Source: Streptomyces sp. NBC_00525
GTDB taxonomy: Bacteria > Actinomycetota > Actinomycetes > Streptomycetales > Streptomycetaceae
DNA length: 64,000 nucleotides
NCBI RefSeq assembly: GCF_036346595.1
Contig: NZ_CP107834.1
Location: 3,596,001-3,660,000, forward strand
Direction: 5' to 3'
A model generated the notes under the pieces. It made no database searches, had not been told where the DNA came from, and saw only the letters and a list, made by a program, of their open reading frames with translations. How positions within the stretch are numbered: position 1 is the stretch's first letter; each line of letters starts with the position of its first letter. Below are positions 1 to 9,255 of the stretch, one piece after another. A program made the position numbers and the translations under genes.

Positions 1-538
1 ACAGCGAGCGGGCGACGCCGATCTCGGTCTTCTCGAAGACGTACGTCCAGCCGAAGAACTGGTCGAGCCAGAGGTTCAGCCCCTCCAGGTACGGCACCAG
101 GACGAGGGCGCCCCAGATGCCGTAGACGATGCTGGGGACCGCGGCGAGCAGGTCGATGACGTACGCGATCGGGCCGGCCAGCTTGCGCGGGGCGTAGTGC
201 GAGATGAACAGGGCGATGCCGACCGAGACCGGGACCGCGATGGCCATCGCGATGACGGAGCTGACGACGGTGCCGAAGAGGAGGACGGCGATGCCGAAGA
301 CGGGCGGGTCACCGGCCGGGTTCCAGTCGAAGGTGGTGAGGAAGTTGCCCTCGTTCTTCGAGATGGCGATCGCGGCGCGGTAGCTGAGGAACACGGCGAT
401 GGACGCCATGATCATCAGAAGCAGGATGCCGGAACCGCGCGACAGTCCGATGAAGATCCGGTCGCCTGCGCGGCCCGTGGACCGGGGGCGGGAGCGCCCG
501 GCCGATGGGGTTTGTATCCGTGGTGTGGTGGAAGCCAT
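1..538 (-). CDS. pstC: PstC, phosphate ABC transporter permease (partial, C-terminus off the left edge)
   Basis: Inner-membrane permease of the high-affinity PstSCAB phosphate importer. About 179 codons are visible from the ATG at 538, which has GGAAAG upstream. After a basic, Ser/Thr-rich cytoplasmic tail of about 25 residues come hydrophobic segments near residues 37-55, 80-105 and 120-140, and a permease-type stretch with VPSIVYGIWG. The gene lies downstream of pstS on the same strand, separated by 138 bp that contain a perfect hairpin. pstA and pstB are expected beyond the window edge. The assignment rests on sequence and on its position behind pstS. Confidence 0.95.
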   Translation of the reverse strand, partial: MASTTPRIQTPSAGRSRPRSTGRAGDRIFIGLSRGSGILLLMIMASIAVFLSYRAAIAISKNEGNFLTTFDWNPAGDPPVFGIAVLLFGTVVSSVIAMAIAVPVSVGIALFISHYAPRKLAGPIAYVIDLLAAVPSIVYGIWGALVLVPYLEGLNLWLDQFFGWTYVFEKTEIGVARSL

Positions 539-605
539 GGTCTTTCCGGTCTGTGTGGGGGAGCGGCACGCTCCCCTGGCGGCGGTGCACCGGAGGGGCT
601 GGGGC

Positions 606-640
606 GCGGCCGGTCCGGAGGGGTGTTCCGGACCGGCCGC
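606..640 (-). terminator. Hairpin in the pstS-pstC intercistronic gap
   Basis: Perfect 14-bp inverted repeat (arms 606-619 and 627-640) with a 7-nt loop and no clear U-tract. It is placed to stop or stabilise part of the pstS message before pstC, which would give more binding protein than permease. The attenuator role is inferred. Confidence 0.7.
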
Positions 641-676
641 CGGGCGCGTCGTGCGCGTCGTTCGGCGTTGTTCTCG

Positions 677-1810
677 TTACGAGAGGCCGGCGACGGTCTC
701 GCGGACCTTGGCGTTGATCTCCTCGGGGATCGGCGCGTAGCCGGCCTCGCTGAGGAGCTTCTGGCCGTCCGCCGACGCGGCGTAGCCCAGGAAGGACTTC
801 ACGGTGCCGAGGGTGTCGGCCTTGTTGCCGGTGTCGCAGACGACCTCGTAGGTGACCAGGACCATCGGGTAGGCGCCCTCGGCCTTGGTGGTGTAGTCGA
901 GTTCGAGCGCCAGGTCCTTGCCGGTGCCCTTGACCTTGGCGGCGGCGATGGCCTTGGAGGCGTTCTCGGAGGTGGCCTTGACCGGGGCGGAGCCGCCGGT
1001 GTCGATGTCGACGGTGCTGATCTGCTGCGAGGTGGCGTAGGAGAGCTCGAAGTAGCCGATCGAGCCGTCCACCTGCTTGACCTGGCTGGCGACGCCGGAG
1101 GAGCCGGACGCGGCCTGGCCGCCGGGGGCGGGCCACTTCTTCTCGGCCTCGTACTTCCAGTCCTGCGGGGCGGCGGCGCCCAGGTACTTGCCCAGGTTCT
1201 GCGTGGTGCCGGAGTCCTCGGAGCGGTGGAAGGGCTGGATCGGCTTGTCCGGCAGCTTGGCGCCCGGGTTGAGCTCGGCGATCGCCTCGTCGTTCCACTT
1301 CTTGATCTTCGTGTCGAAGATCTTGGCGAGGGTGGGGGCGTCCAGGGTCAGGCTGTCGACGCCTTCGAGGTGGTAGCCGACGGCGATCGGGCCGCCGACC
1401 ATCGGCAGGTTGATGCCCTGGCCGGTCTTGCAGATCTTCTTGGAGTCGGCGACCTCTTCGGGCTTCAGCGCCGAGTCGGAGCCGGCGAAGCCGACGGTGC
1501 CCTGGTTGAAGGCGACGATGCCCTCGCCGGACGAGGAGGAGTTGTAGTTGATCTCCACGCCGGAGCAGGCGGCCATGTACTCCTTGACCCAGAGGTCCAT
1601 GGCGTTCTTCTGGGCGCTGGAGCCGGAGGCGCGCAGCTGGCCCTTGGCGCCGTCGCACTTGACGTTGGACGCGGCCTTCGTCTTGCCGCCCGTGGCGGAG
1701 GTGTCGCCGCTGTTGTCGTCGGAACCGCACGCCGTGAGGACCAGGGCGCCGGAGACGGCGAGGGCACCGAGCGCGGTGGCACGAAGCCGGTTCTTGCGCT
1801 GAAGCTTCAC
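677..1810 (-). CDS. pstS: PstS, phosphate-binding lipoprotein
   Basis: Extracytoplasmic phosphate receptor of the Pst importer, 377 aa. The start is taken as GTG at 1810 because GGAAGGA lies about 9 nt upstream; it gives a basic n-region, a hydrophobic segment and the lipobox LTAC near residues 23-26, so the mature protein is lipid-anchored. The body has the family's phosphate-loop features (a GSSAQ region near the N-terminus and DSGTTQ in the middle) and is close to the usual PstS length. A 32-codon upstream extension to 1894 is in frame but would bury the signal peptide. It is preceded by a PHO box and a -10-like element. Confidence 0.96.
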   Translation of the reverse strand: MKLQRKNRLRATALGALAVSGALVLTACGSDDNSGDTSATGGKTKAASNVKCDGAKGQLRASGSSAQKNAMDLWVKEYMAACSGVEINYNSSSSGEGIVAFNQGTVGFAGSDSALKPEEVADSKKICKTGQGINLPMVGGPIAVGYHLEGVDSLTLDAPTLAKIFDTKIKKWNDEAIAELNPGAKLPDKPIQPFHRSEDSGTTQNLGKYLGAAAPQDWKYEAEKKWPAPGGQAASGSSGVASQVKQVDGSIGYFELSYATSQQISTVDIDTGGSAPVKATSENASKAIAAAKVKGTGKDLALELDYTTKAEGAYPMVLVTYEVVCDTGNKADTLGTVKSFLGYAASADGQKLLSEAGYAPIPEEINAKVRETVAGLS

Positions 1811-1907
1811 TTTCGGGTGTTCCTTCCAGGAGCCGCCGCGGCTTTTGTTGCGGGCGGCGTGCGACGCGGGTGGTGCAGTGGCTGGTGCCTGCACCCGGTA
1901 GGTCTGA

Positions 1908-1961
1908 AATTAGGCAGACCAGGTGACGTGGTTGACGGGGGTGAGTGAACGGCGGGTGAAC
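1908..1961 (-). promoter_or_regulatory. pstS promoter with PHO box
   Basis: On the minus strand GTTCACC (1955-1961) and GTTCACT (1944-1950) are exactly 11 bp apart. Two weaker units continue in phase at 1933 and 1922. This matches the 11-bp direct-repeat structure of Streptomyces PhoP sites. A -10-like TAATTT lies at 1908-1913, so the array overlaps the -35 region, as expected for PhoP activation. A GGTCTG/CAGACC inverted repeat at 1901-1920 surrounds the -10. Confidence 0.85.
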
Positions 1962-2042
1962 CGTGGCGGGCGGCCCGGTTCCGCCGGCTACGGGCCGGGT
2001 ACGGCGCCCGGAAGCGCGCGCGGCGATCGCGGCGCGGCGGGG

Positions 2043-2456
2043 TTACGCGCGGGGCAGGGCGCCCAGGGCCGCGTCGAGCAGTTCGCGGTCGCGCGGCCGG
2101 CTGAGCCGGGTGCGGGCGGCGGCGGGCGGGAGCCACAGCACGGCGTCCACCTCGCGGTTCGGGACGAAGGAGCCCGCCGTGGCCTCGGCGGACCAGTACG
2201 TGACCTCCTTCGGGCGGCCGTTGACGGCGTACCGGACGACGGGCAGCACGTCACCCGGCACGCAGTGGTGGCCCGTCTCCTCCAGGACCTCGCGGACGGC
2301 CGCCTCGCGCGGGGACTCGCCGCGCTTCAGCTTGCCCTTGGGGAACGACCAGTCGTCGTAACGCGGCCGGTGTACGAGGCACAGCTCCACACCTGCGGCG
2401 GATGCGGGCGGGCGGCGCCACAGCACGCAGCCCGCCGCCCGCACCGGTCCGCTCAC
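2043..2456 (-). CDS. Nudix hydrolase (MutT-like)
   Basis: Predicted to hydrolyse a nucleoside-diphosphate-linked substrate. The 137-aa protein has a complete Nudix box near residues 40-62 (GX5EX7REVXEEXG pattern, beginning GKLKRGE). The start is a GTG that overlaps the TGA of the upstream CHAD gene (GTGA), implying translational coupling in a ppk/CHAD/Nudix operon. That setting suggests a phosphate or polyphosphate metabolite such as an inositol or diadenosine polyphosphate, but the substrate cannot be read from sequence. Confidence 0.9.
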   Translation of the reverse strand: MSGPVRAAGCVLWRRPPASAAGVELCLVHRPRYDDWSFPKGKLKRGESPREAAVREVLEETGHHCVPGDVLPVVRYAVNGRPKEVTYWSAEATAGSFVPNREVDAVLWLPPAAARTRLSRPRDRELLDAALGALPRA

Positions 2457-3484
2457 GACCGCACCGCGCCCGTCGTCGCGCCGGTCACGGTGTCGGCGCC
2501 CGGGTACGGCCAGCTCTCCCGGAACACCGCGCGCGCCGCCTCCACCTCGTGGCGCTGGTCGGCGTGCAGCACCCCGAGGGCGTACGCGGTCGCCGGCGCG
2601 ATCCGCGGCGTGCGGGCCGCCGCGGACGCCGCGCCGGCCGCCTCCACCGCGTCCCGGTGCAGGTCGAGGGCGTGGACCGGGGCGGCCAGCCGGGGATCGG
2701 GGGCGCCGTGCACCACTTCGTGGGCGTAGCGGTGGAGGCGCAGCAGCAGGCGGGTGTGGTGCCAGGGCGCGTCGTGCGCCTCGTTGTACGGCTCCGCCGA
2801 CTCGTCCGGGGGCAGTGCGGCGACGGCCCCGCGCAGCCGCTGCTCCGCCCGGTGGGCCGGATCGCCGAGCACGTCGGCGGCGGGGCCGGTCGCGGTGGGC
2901 GCGAGGGGGACCTCGGAGGCCAGCAGCGCGACCGTGTCGGCCACGGCGTGGAAGCGGGCGGAGCCGAGGGCCTGGAGGGCGGCGGAGTGGGCGCGGGTCC
3001 GGGCGAGGGTGAGCTGGCGCTCAAGGAGGGCGCCGGCGCGGGCGGCGCCGACGCCGAGGACGGGCCGGCCCTTGTCGCCGGAGGTGCGGGCGGCCGGGAG
3101 GGCGGTGCCGCCGGACAGGCCGTGCAGCGCGTCGAGGAGCCGGACCAGCCGGTCCGCGTAGGCGTGTTCGCGGGCCAGAGTGGTGGAGAGCCAGGTCAGC
3201 TCGGTGTGCAGCTGTTCGGCCCAGAGGGGGTCGAGTGCGGTGCGGAAGGTGCGCAGGGTGGCGCCGATCCGGCGGGATGAGCGGCGCAGGGCGGTGGCGG
3301 CCTGTTCGGCGGTGCGCGATCCGGCGTCCGTGGGGGCGGTGTTCTCGCGGTGCAGGCGCAGGCTGCGCAGGAAGTCCGCGGCCTGGGTGCGCAGATAGGG
3401 GCCGAGGACCGCCCCTGCGGTCACGCCGGTGATGCCGGGGGCGTGGGTGGGGGCCGGCTGGGGCTGGTGGTCAGGGCGTCGCAC
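2453..3484 (-). CDS. CHAD domain protein, likely polyphosphate-associated
   Basis: 343-aa alpha-helical protein rich in conserved His and Arg, as in CHAD domains, which are reported to bind inorganic polyphosphate. The histidine/arginine pattern ([49 protein letters not shown]) covers almost the whole chain. GTG at 3484 is preferred because GGAGG sits about 8 nt upstream; a TTG at 3505 is also in frame. Its start overlaps the end of ppk by 14 bp and its stop overlaps the Nudix start. Co-transcription with ppk supports a polyphosphate role. Confidence 0.88.
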   Translation of the reverse strand: MRRPDHQPQPAPTHAPGITGVTAGAVLGPYLRTQAADFLRSLRLHRENTAPTDAGSRTAEQAATALRRSSRRIGATLRTFRTALDPLWAEQLHTELTWLSTTLAREHAYADRLVRLLDALHGLSGGTALPAARTSGDKGRPVLGVGAARAGALLERQLTLARTRAHSAALQALGSARFHAVADTVALLASEVPLAPTATGPAADVLGDPAHRAEQRLRGAVAALPPDESAEPYNEAHDAPWHHTRLLLRLHRYAHEVVHGAPDPRLAAPVHALDLHRDAVEAAGAASAAARTPRIAPATAYALGVLHADQRHEVEAARAVFRESWPYPGADTVTGATTGAVRS

Positions 3485-5723
3485 GCCGGCGCCTCCGGGC
3501 GTCAATGAGCATTTCCTGTACGTGCCGCAGGGGCTTGCCGTCCGGGTCCACGGAGTGCCGGGTCCAGTTGCCGTCGGGGCCCAGGTGCCAGGAGGCGGTG
3601 GTGTCGGCCATGCCGGTCTCCAGGAGGCGGCTGAGGGCGGCGCGGTGGGCGGGGTCGGTGACCCGGACGAGGGCTTCGATGCGGCGGTCGAGGTTGCGGT
3701 GCATCATGTCGGCGCTGCCGAACCAGACCTCGGGTTCGCCGCCGTTGCCGAAGGCGAAGACCCGGGAGTGCTCCAGGAAGCGGCCGAGGACCGAGCGGAC
3801 CCGGATGTTCTCGGAGAGGCCGGTGACGCCGGGGCGGATGGCGCAGATGCCGCGCACCCAGATGTCCACGGGGACGCCCGCCTGGGCGGCGCGGTAGCAG
3901 GCGTCGATGATCGCCTCGTCGACCATCGAGTTGACCTTGATCCGGACGTAGGCGGGGCGGCCCGCCCGGTGGTGGGTGATCTCCTTGGTGATCCGGGAGA
4001 CCAGTCCGTCGCGGAGCGACTTGGGGGCGACGAGCAGCCGGCGGTAGGTCTCGCGGCGGGAGTAGCCGGAGAGCCGGTTGAAGAGGTCGGAGAGGTCCGC
4101 GCCGACCTGCGGGTCCGCGGTGAGCAGGCCGAGGTCCTCGTAGAGCCGGGCGGTCTTGGGGTGGTAGTTGCCGGTGCCGACGTGCGAGTAGCGGCGCAGG
4201 GTGTCGCCCTCCTGGCGGACGACGAGGGAGAGCTTGCAGTGCGTCTTGAGGCCGACGAGCCCGTAGACGACGTGGCAGCCCGCCTCCTCCAGTTTGCGCG
4301 CCCACTTGATGTTGGCCTGCTCGTCGAAGCGGGCCTTGATCTCGACGAGGACGAGGACCTGCTTGCCGGATTCGGCGGCGTCGATGAGGGCGTCCACTAT
4401 CGGGGAGTCGCCGGAGGTGCGGTACAGCGTCTGCTTGATCGCGAGGACGTCCGGGTCGCCCGCGGCCTGTTCCAGGAACGCCTGTACGGAGGTGGAGAAG
4501 GAGTCGTACGGGTGGTGCAGCAGTACGTCCCGTTCGCGGACCGCGGCGAAGATGTCCGGCGCGGAGGCGGATTCGACCTCGGCGAGGTCGCGGTGGGTGC
4601 CGGCGACGAACTTGGGGTACTTCAGCTCGGGCCGGTCCAGCGACGCTATGCCGAACAGTCCGGTCAGGTCGAGCGGGCCGGGCAGCGGGTAGACCTCGGC
4701 GTCGGACACCTTCAGCTCGCGGACCAGCAGGTCCAGCACGTACGGGTCGATGGACTCCTCGACCTCCAGGCGCACCGGAGGGCCGAAGCGGCGCCGCATC
4801 AGCTCCTTCTCCAGGGCCTGGAGCAGGTTCTCGGCGTCGTCCTCCTCGACCTCCAGGTCCTCGTTCCTGGTGACCCGGAACATGTGGTGCGCCAGCACCT
4901 CCATGCCGGGGAACAGCTCCTCCAGGTGGGCCGCGATGACGTCCTCTATGGGGACGTAGCGCTGCGGCGACGCCTCCAGGAAGCGGGTGAGCAGCGGCGG
5001 GACCTTGACCCGTGCGAAGTGGCGGTGGCCGCTGACCGGGTTGCGTACGACGACGGCGAGGTTGAGCGAGAGGCCGGAGATGTACGGGAAGGGGTGCGCC
5101 GGGTCGACGGCGAGGGGGGTGAGGACGGGGAAGACGCGCTGGCGGAAGAAGGTGAACAGGCGGGCCTGCTCCTTCTCGGTCAGCTCGGGCCAGCGGATGA
5201 GCTGGATGCCCTCGTCGGACAGGGCGGGGGCGATGTCCTGCTGGTAGCAGGCGGCGTGCCGGGCCATGAGTTCCCGCGAGCGGGTCCAGATCAGGTCGAG
5301 GACCTCGCGGGGCTGGAGGCCGGAGGCGGACCGGTTGGCGACCCCGGTGGCGATGCGGCGCTTGAGGCCGGCGACCCGGACCATGAAGAACTCGTCCAGG
5401 TTGGACGCGAAGATCGCCAGGAAGTTGGCCCGCTCCAGCAGGGGCGTGGTCGGGTCCTCGGCCAGCTCCAGGACGCGTTCGTTGAACGCGAGCCAGCTGC
5501 GCTCCCGGTCCAGGAACCGGCCCTGTGGCAGCTCGTCGCCGTCCTTGTCGGGCTCGTAGGCGTCGGCGTCCGCGTCGATGTCGGGATCGAAGTCGGCGGC
5601 GGTGGACAGGGCGGCCCCCCGCGCGGAGGGGGCGACTGCGTGCGGCCGGTGTGCGGCGAGGGAGCCGACGGACGGCTGGGCGGCGTGCTGGACCGGGACC
5701 TCGGAGCTGGGCTGCTGGCTCAT
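3471..5723 (-). CDS. ppk: Ppk, polyphosphate kinase 1
   Basis: Polymerises the terminal phosphate of ATP into polyphosphate and works in reverse to regenerate ATP. The 750-aa product has the family order: an acidic, low-complexity N-terminal 60 residues, the N domain starting at [18 protein letters not shown], the middle helical domain, and two phospholipase-D-like catalytic domains with the autophosphorylated-His region around [17 protein letters not shown] at 5723 is chosen because homology starts just after it; the upstream 100 codons have shadow-like composition. It heads an operon with the CHAD and Nudix genes. A degenerate PHO box lies about 150 bp upstream. Confidence 0.96.
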   Translation of the reverse strand: MSQQPSSEVPVQHAAQPSVGSLAAHRPHAVAPSARGAALSTAADFDPDIDADADAYEPDKDGDELPQGRFLDRERSWLAFNERVLELAEDPTTPLLERANFLAIFASNLDEFFMVRVAGLKRRIATGVANRSASGLQPREVLDLIWTRSRELMARHAACYQQDIAPALSDEGIQLIRWPELTEKEQARLFTFFRQRVFPVLTPLAVDPAHPFPYISGLSLNLAVVVRNPVSGHRHFARVKVPPLLTRFLEASPQRYVPIEDVIAAHLEELFPGMEVLAHHMFRVTRNEDLEVEEDDAENLLQALEKELMRRRFGPPVRLEVEESIDPYVLDLLVRELKVSDAEVYPLPGPLDLTGLFGIASLDRPELKYPKFVAGTHRDLAEVESASAPDIFAAVRERDVLLHHPYDSFSTSVQAFLEQAAGDPDVLAIKQTLYRTSGDSPIVDALIDAAESGKQVLVLVEIKARFDEQANIKWARKLEEAGCHVVYGLVGLKTHCKLSLVVRQEGDTLRRYSHVGTGNYHPKTARLYEDLGLLTADPQVGADLSDLFNRLSGYSRRETYRRLLVAPKSLRDGLVSRITKEITHHRAGRPAYVRIKVNSMVDEAIIDACYRAAQAGVPVDIWVRGICAIRPGVTGLSENIRVRSVLGRFLEHSRVFAFGNGGEPEVWFGSADMMHRNLDRRIEALVRVTDPAHRAALSRLLETGMADTTASWHLGPDGNWTRHSVDPDGKPLRHVQEMLIDARRRRRATP

Positions 5724-5875
5724 GAGCCCATTGTTCCGCGCGGAGCGCTCCGGGGGCGCGTCGGAGGCGGGCGAGATCGCGTGGACGGCGCGGTCGGAGC
5801 GCGTTCTGCCGGGATTCCGACCGTTGCGGGGTGTCGGCACAGCTGGCTGCATCCTGCGAGGCTCGCAAGGCCGTC

Positions 5876-5908
5876 TGAATGCCCGGTAACGACGACATGA
5901 CGTACGGG
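5876..5908 (-). promoter_or_regulatory. Degenerate PHO-box-like array upstream of ppk
   Basis: TGAA at 5876, TAAC at 5887 and TGAC at 5898 (plus strand) recur at exactly 11-bp steps, matching the core of the PhoP direct-repeat unit in the orientation used at pstS. None is a full GTTCACC match. Regulation of ppk by PhoP is known in Streptomyces; this particular site is inferred. Confidence 0.4.
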
Positions 5909-5934
5909 CAGCGCTGGGCGGACCGTGTGTGGGG

Positions 5935-5964
5935 CCTCGTCCGGGGCGCCCGCCCCGGACGAGG
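5935..5964 (-). terminator. Terminator hairpin after the ABC permease gene
   Basis: Perfect 14-bp GC-rich arms (5935-5948 and 5951-5964) with a 2-nt gap, directly beyond the stop of the permease at 5977. No U-tract is present, which is common in high-GC actinobacteria. Confidence 0.7.
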
Positions 5965-5976
5965 TGCGCGAAGGCG

Positions 5977-6750
5977 TCAGGCGTGGTAGCGCCGCAACAC
6001 CCGGAAGGCGAGCGCGGTGACACCGCCGGCGAGCAGAAGAACGATGCCGGTCTCGGCGAGCTGGAGGGGCCAGAAGTTCGCGGCGGGCCGTACGGCGCGG
6101 GTGGCGAGGGCCACCAGGAGGCAGACGACCGCCGCGAGCGCCATCGACCGCAGGGCGCGCCCGAGCAGCAGCGCGACGAGCGCCCCCAGAGCGAGGCCCA
6201 GCAGGGTGTGTGCGACGGGTACGGGCCCCATCGAGTCGTACACCCACCACTCGGACGAGCTCAGCGGATAGTGGGTGTCGTGTGTCCGGGACACGGTCCA
6301 CGCGTACACGGCGGACAGCAGGGTGACTCCGGCCACGGCGAACGCGCCGGTCACGGCGAGCTTGGCGGCCAGCCACCGGGCCGGGCTGACGGACTGGCCG
6401 CAGGCGAACCGGTAGGTGCCGTCCTCCAGTTCCCGGCCGATCACGGGCCCGGCGACGAAGAGGCCGACAAGGGCGGGCAGGGCGGCGATGGCCAGGGCGG
6501 CGTACCGGAAGAGGTGGTTGTACTGGAGCTCGATGCTGAGCAGGTGGCGCACGGGGATGCCGCAGCCGGAGACCGTGTGCTGCACGGAGCATCCGGTGCC
6601 GGCGAAGTCGTCGGCCGCGGCGGACGTGAACCACCAGGCGCTCGCCGCCAGGGCGGCTCCGACGAGCGCGACGGCTCCCCAGCCCCACAGGACGAAGCGG
6701 TGCTGCCGGACCACGATCCTGGCCGGTCCTCGCAGGTTCAGGGTGCTCAT
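5977..6750 (-). CDS. ABC-2-like membrane permease subunit
   Basis: 257-aa polytopic protein with about six hydrophobic segments (near residues 22-42, 80-102, 128-150, 178-200, 203-220 and 227-247). It lacks recognisable enzyme motifs and fits the membrane partner of the ATPase encoded immediately upstream. The ATPase stop and this ATG overlap by 4 bp (6747-6750). The GntR/ATPase/permease order is typical of YtrA-type exporters involved in drug, cell-wall or lipid stress. The cargo is not evident. Confidence 0.8.
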   Translation of the reverse strand: MSTLNLRGPARIVVRQHRFVLWGWGAVALVGAALAASAWWFTSAAADDFAGTGCSVQHTVSGCGIPVRHLLSIELQYNHLFRYAALAIAALPALVGLFVAGPVIGRELEDGTYRFACGQSVSPARWLAAKLAVTGAFAVAGVTLLSAVYAWTVSRTHDTHYPLSSSEWWVYDSMGPVPVAHTLLGLALGALVALLLGRALRSMALAAVVCLLVALATRAVRPAANFWPLQLAETGIVLLLAGGVTALAFRVLRRYHA

Positions 6751-7637
6751 GCCGGTATCGCCTCTCGGGTTGTCGCGCTCGGGGTTAGGAGGGTGGGAGC
6801 CTGGGGGGAGCGGAGGTGGGCGAGGAGGAGTTCTTCCAGGGTGGGTTCGGAGCGGGTCCAGGACGGGTCCACGGTGCCCTCCGGGCGGACCAGGGCGGTC
6901 AGGGCGCGGCCCGTGGTGCGGGATTCGACCACCGTGTGCGGGGCGAGGTCGCGTACCGGGCCGGTGAGCAGCGCGTGGGCGGCGATCAGGTCGTCCGTCT
7001 CGCCGCCGAGGCGGATGCGGCCGTCGTCCACGAGGAGCAGGTAGTCGCAGGCGCCCTCCAGCTCACTGAGGATGTGCGAGGACATGACGATGGTGGTCCG
7101 GTGCTCGGCTGCCTCGGCCATCAGAGCGCCCATCAGCTGGTGGCGGGCGAGGGGGTCGAGGTCGGCCATCGGCTCGTCCAGGAGCAGCAGTTCGGCCCGT
7201 TTGCCGAGCGCCAGGGCGAGGGCGAGCCGGGTGCGCTGCCCGCCGGAGAGCGTGCGGACCCTGGCGTCGGCGGGGAGGGGTGCGGCGATGCGGGCGGCGG
7301 TCTCCCGGTCCCAGCCGGACGGGTTCAGTTCGGCGCCCGCCCACAGCGTTTCGGAGACCGTCAACTGCGGGTAGAGCGGCTTGTCCTGCGCCACGTAGGC
7401 GATGCGGGCGCGCACGTCGCCGGGTGCCTCGCCCAGGACCCGGAGCGTGCCCGCGGCGGGCCGCAGGAAGCCGGCGGCGAGGGCGAGCAGGGTGGACTTG
7501 CCGGCGCCGTTGGGGCCGACGAGCGCGCAGACGGCGCCCGCGGGCAGCCGGAACGCGCAGTCGCGGAGCGCCCAGCCGCTTCCCCGGCCCCGGTATTTCA
7601 TGCCGAGGCCGTCGGCCTCCAGCGCGGTACCTGTCAT
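6747..7637 (-). CDS. ABC transporter ATP-binding protein
   Basis: 296-aa ATPase with Walker A GPNGAGKST near residues 38-46, signature LSGGQ near 129-133, Walker B LLLLDEPMADLDP near 150-162 and a switch His in SSHILSELE. It energises the permease encoded downstream. It is coupled on both sides by 4-bp overlaps with the GntR gene (7634-7637) and the permease (6747-6750). The C-terminal 80 residues after the switch region are typical of ABC-2 export ATPases. Substrate unknown. Confidence 0.93.
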   Translation of the reverse strand: MTGTALEADGLGMKYRGRGSGWALRDCAFRLPAGAVCALVGPNGAGKSTLLALAAGFLRPAAGTLRVLGEAPGDVRARIAYVAQDKPLYPQLTVSETLWAGAELNPSGWDRETAARIAAPLPADARVRTLSGGQRTRLALALALGKRAELLLLDEPMADLDPLARHQLMGALMAEAAEHRTTIVMSSHILSELEGACDYLLLVDDGRIRLGGETDDLIAAHALLTGPVRDLAPHTVVESRTTGRALTALVRPEGTVDPSWTRSEPTLEELLLAHLRSPQAPTLLTPSATTREAIPA

Positions 7638-8044
7638 CGGTCCTCGTCCCCCTCGAATGTGCTGTTCAGTACGGCGGTGAAGAGCGCGCTCACGTCGTCC
7701 CGGTCGAGCCCCGCGGCCCGTGCCCGGCCCGCCCAGTCGGCGAGTTCGGCGCGCAGCGGCGCGTCGTTGGCGGCCGCCGCGCCGCCCAGGGACCGGGTGA
7801 CGAAGGTGCCGAGCCCGCGCCGGGCCTCGACGAGCCCTTCGCGTTCCAGCTCGCGGTACGCCTTGAGCACGGTGTTCGGGTTGATCGCGGTGGCCTCGAC
7901 CACTTCGCGGGCGGTGGGCAGCCGGTCGCCCGGCTCCAGCAGGCCCAGGCGCAGGGCCTGTTTCGTCTGCTGGACGATCTGGAGGTAGGTGGCGACGCCG
8001 CTGCGCCGGTCGATGCGGAACTCGACTGCTGCGGTCCGAGCCAT
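7634..8044 (-). CDS. GntR-family transcriptional regulator (YtrA-like)
   Basis: 136-aa repressor: a winged-helix GntR domain in residues 10-80 (RLPTAREVVEATAINPNTVLKAYRELEREG) and a short C-terminal helical tail with no large ligand domain, as in the YtrA subfamily. ATG at 8044 is preferred because GAAAGG is correctly spaced. GTG at 8050 is two codons upstream. It is first in a three-gene operon with an ABC transporter. A perfect 10-bp inverted repeat just upstream is the likely autoregulatory operator. Confidence 0.9.
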   Translation of the reverse strand: MARTAAVEFRIDRRSGVATYLQIVQQTKQALRLGLLEPGDRLPTAREVVEATAINPNTVLKAYRELEREGLVEARRGLGTFVTRSLGGAAAANDAPLRAELADWAGRARAAGLDRDDVSALFTAVLNSTFEGDEDR

Positions 8045-8050
8045 CTGCAC

Positions 8051-8076
8051 CCTTTCACTAATTGAGTAGTGAAAGG
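8051..8076 (-). promoter_or_regulatory. Palindromic operator of the GntR/ABC operon
   Basis: CCTTTCACTA (8051-8060) and its perfect complement TAGTGAAAGG (8067-8076) flank a 6-bp spacer. The repeat ends 6 bp before the ATG and includes the ribosome-binding site, so a bound dimer would block transcription and possibly occlude initiation. YtrA-type regulators commonly act on such self-operon palindromes. Confidence 0.75.
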
Positions 8077-8088
8077 GTGACGTAAGAA

Positions 8089-8116
8089 GGGGGCGGCGTC
8101 AAGCGGCGCCGCCCCC
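8089..8116 (-). terminator. GC-rich hairpin after mshD
   Basis: 10-bp perfect arms (8089-8098 and 8107-8116) located 16 bp beyond the mshD stop. It could also shield the divergent GntR promoter region from read-through. Confidence 0.6.
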
Positions 8117-8131
8117 GGCGAGTTGAGGGTG

Positions 8132-9070
8132 TCAGGACTCCGTGCGGTACATCAGGTCCACCTCGTGGGTGGTGAAGCCCATGCGCTCGTAGACCGCGAG
8201 TGCGGCCGGGTTGTCCGCGTCGACGTAGAGCATCGCGGTCGGCAGGCCCTCGGCGGCCAGATGGCGCAGGCCGATCGCGGTGAGGGCCTTGCCGAGGCCG
8301 CCGCCCTGGGCGTCGGGCCGGATGCCGACCACGTACACCTCGCCGAGTCGTTCCTCCGCGTGGACCTTCGTCCAGTGGAAGCCGATCAGTTCGGTGCCGC
8401 CGGAGCCGTCCTCGCGTTCGGCCAGGAAGAAGCCCTTCGGGTCGAACCAGGGTTCGGCCTTGCGGTCGTCCAGGTCGCGCTGGGTCAGGGAGCCCTGCTC
8501 GGGGTGGTGGGCGAAGGCGGCGCGGTTCACGGCGAGCCAGGCGGCGTCGTCCTCGCCCGGCACGAAGGTGCGTACGGTGACGCCCGGCGGCAGGGCCGGC
8601 TCGGCGAGGTTCAGCGGGCTCAGCGGGCGGCGCAACTGGCGCAGTTCCCGGAACAGGGAGAGGCCGAGGACCTGGGCCAGGTGGCGCGCCGAGGCCTTCC
8701 CGCCGTGCGCCCACACCCGCAGCCGCTTCCCGGTCGCGGCGAGCAGGGCGGCCCCCAGGGCGCGCCCGTGGCCGTGGCCCCGGTGCGCGGGGTGCACGAC
8801 CAGTTCGGCGGCGGGGGCCTCCACGGGGTCGGTGTCCTCCAGTTGCGCGTACCCGGCGAGCACGCCCCCCGCGGACAGCAGGAAGTGCCGTACGCCCTCC
8901 CGCCGCCCGCCCCGCAGTTGCAGCCGGCCCTGCTCCGACACGGCCTGCCGGCCGTCGGACCGCGCGGCCTCGGCGAGCAGGTCGAGCACGGCCGCTGCCT
9001 GGTCGGGGGAGAGGGTGTCGAGCGTCTGGATCTCGCGTCCGGGGGCGGGGAGGGGAACGTCAGTCGTCAT
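8132..9070 (-). CDS. mshD: MshD, mycothiol synthase (acetyltransferase)
   Basis: Last step of mycothiol biosynthesis: acetylates Cys-GlcN-Ins using acetyl-CoA. The 312-aa product contains two tandem GNAT domains. The N-terminal one carries HPAHRGHGHGRALG near residues 85-98, and the C-terminal one carries VVGIRPDAQGGGLGKALT near 245-262. Length and double-GNAT layout match the MshD family. ATG at 9070 is used because the family N-terminus begins there; the 33-codon extension is low complexity. mshA lies about 29 kb away in this window. Confidence 0.95.
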   Translation of the reverse strand: MTTDVPLPAPGREIQTLDTLSPDQAAAVLDLLAEAARSDGRQAVSEQGRLQLRGGRREGVRHFLLSAGGVLAGYAQLEDTDPVEAPAAELVVHPAHRGHGHGRALGAALLAATGKRLRVWAHGGKASARHLAQVLGLSLFRELRQLRRPLSPLNLAEPALPPGVTVRTFVPGEDDAAWLAVNRAAFAHHPEQGSLTQRDLDDRKAEPWFDPKGFFLAEREDGSGGTELIGFHWTKVHAEERLGEVYVVGIRPDAQGGGLGKALTAIGLRHLAAEGLPTAMLYVDADNPAALAVYERMGFTTHEVDLMYRTES

Positions 9071-9255
9071 GGGTACGAGCGTAAGCGTCCGCCGGGCGGC
9101 GCCCCCGGTGCTCGACCCGGTCCGGCCGGATGAGGTCACCGGCCCACCGGGCTCACCCATTTGGGCCAATGGTCCCGTTCCGACTGGGCGGCTACCAGTT
9201 CGTAACCCCGCACACCTGTCGCGCTACGCGCGTTGACTCTAGGCTTCGGCTCGAA

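Noticed and set aside
197..1948. 583-codon plus-strand frame over pstC and pstS
   Set aside because: Shadow of two clearly identified minus-strand genes.
5741..5750. GGAGCGCTCC near the ppk start as a CebR-type operator
   Set aside because: It is shorter than the CebR consensus and no cellobiose gene is nearby.
3429..5900. 823-codon open frame on the plus strand opposite ppk
   Set aside because: It is the antisense of a well-conserved ppk. Long antisense frames are expected at this GC content, and the composition (Gly/Val/Asp-rich, no domain) is typical of a shadow.
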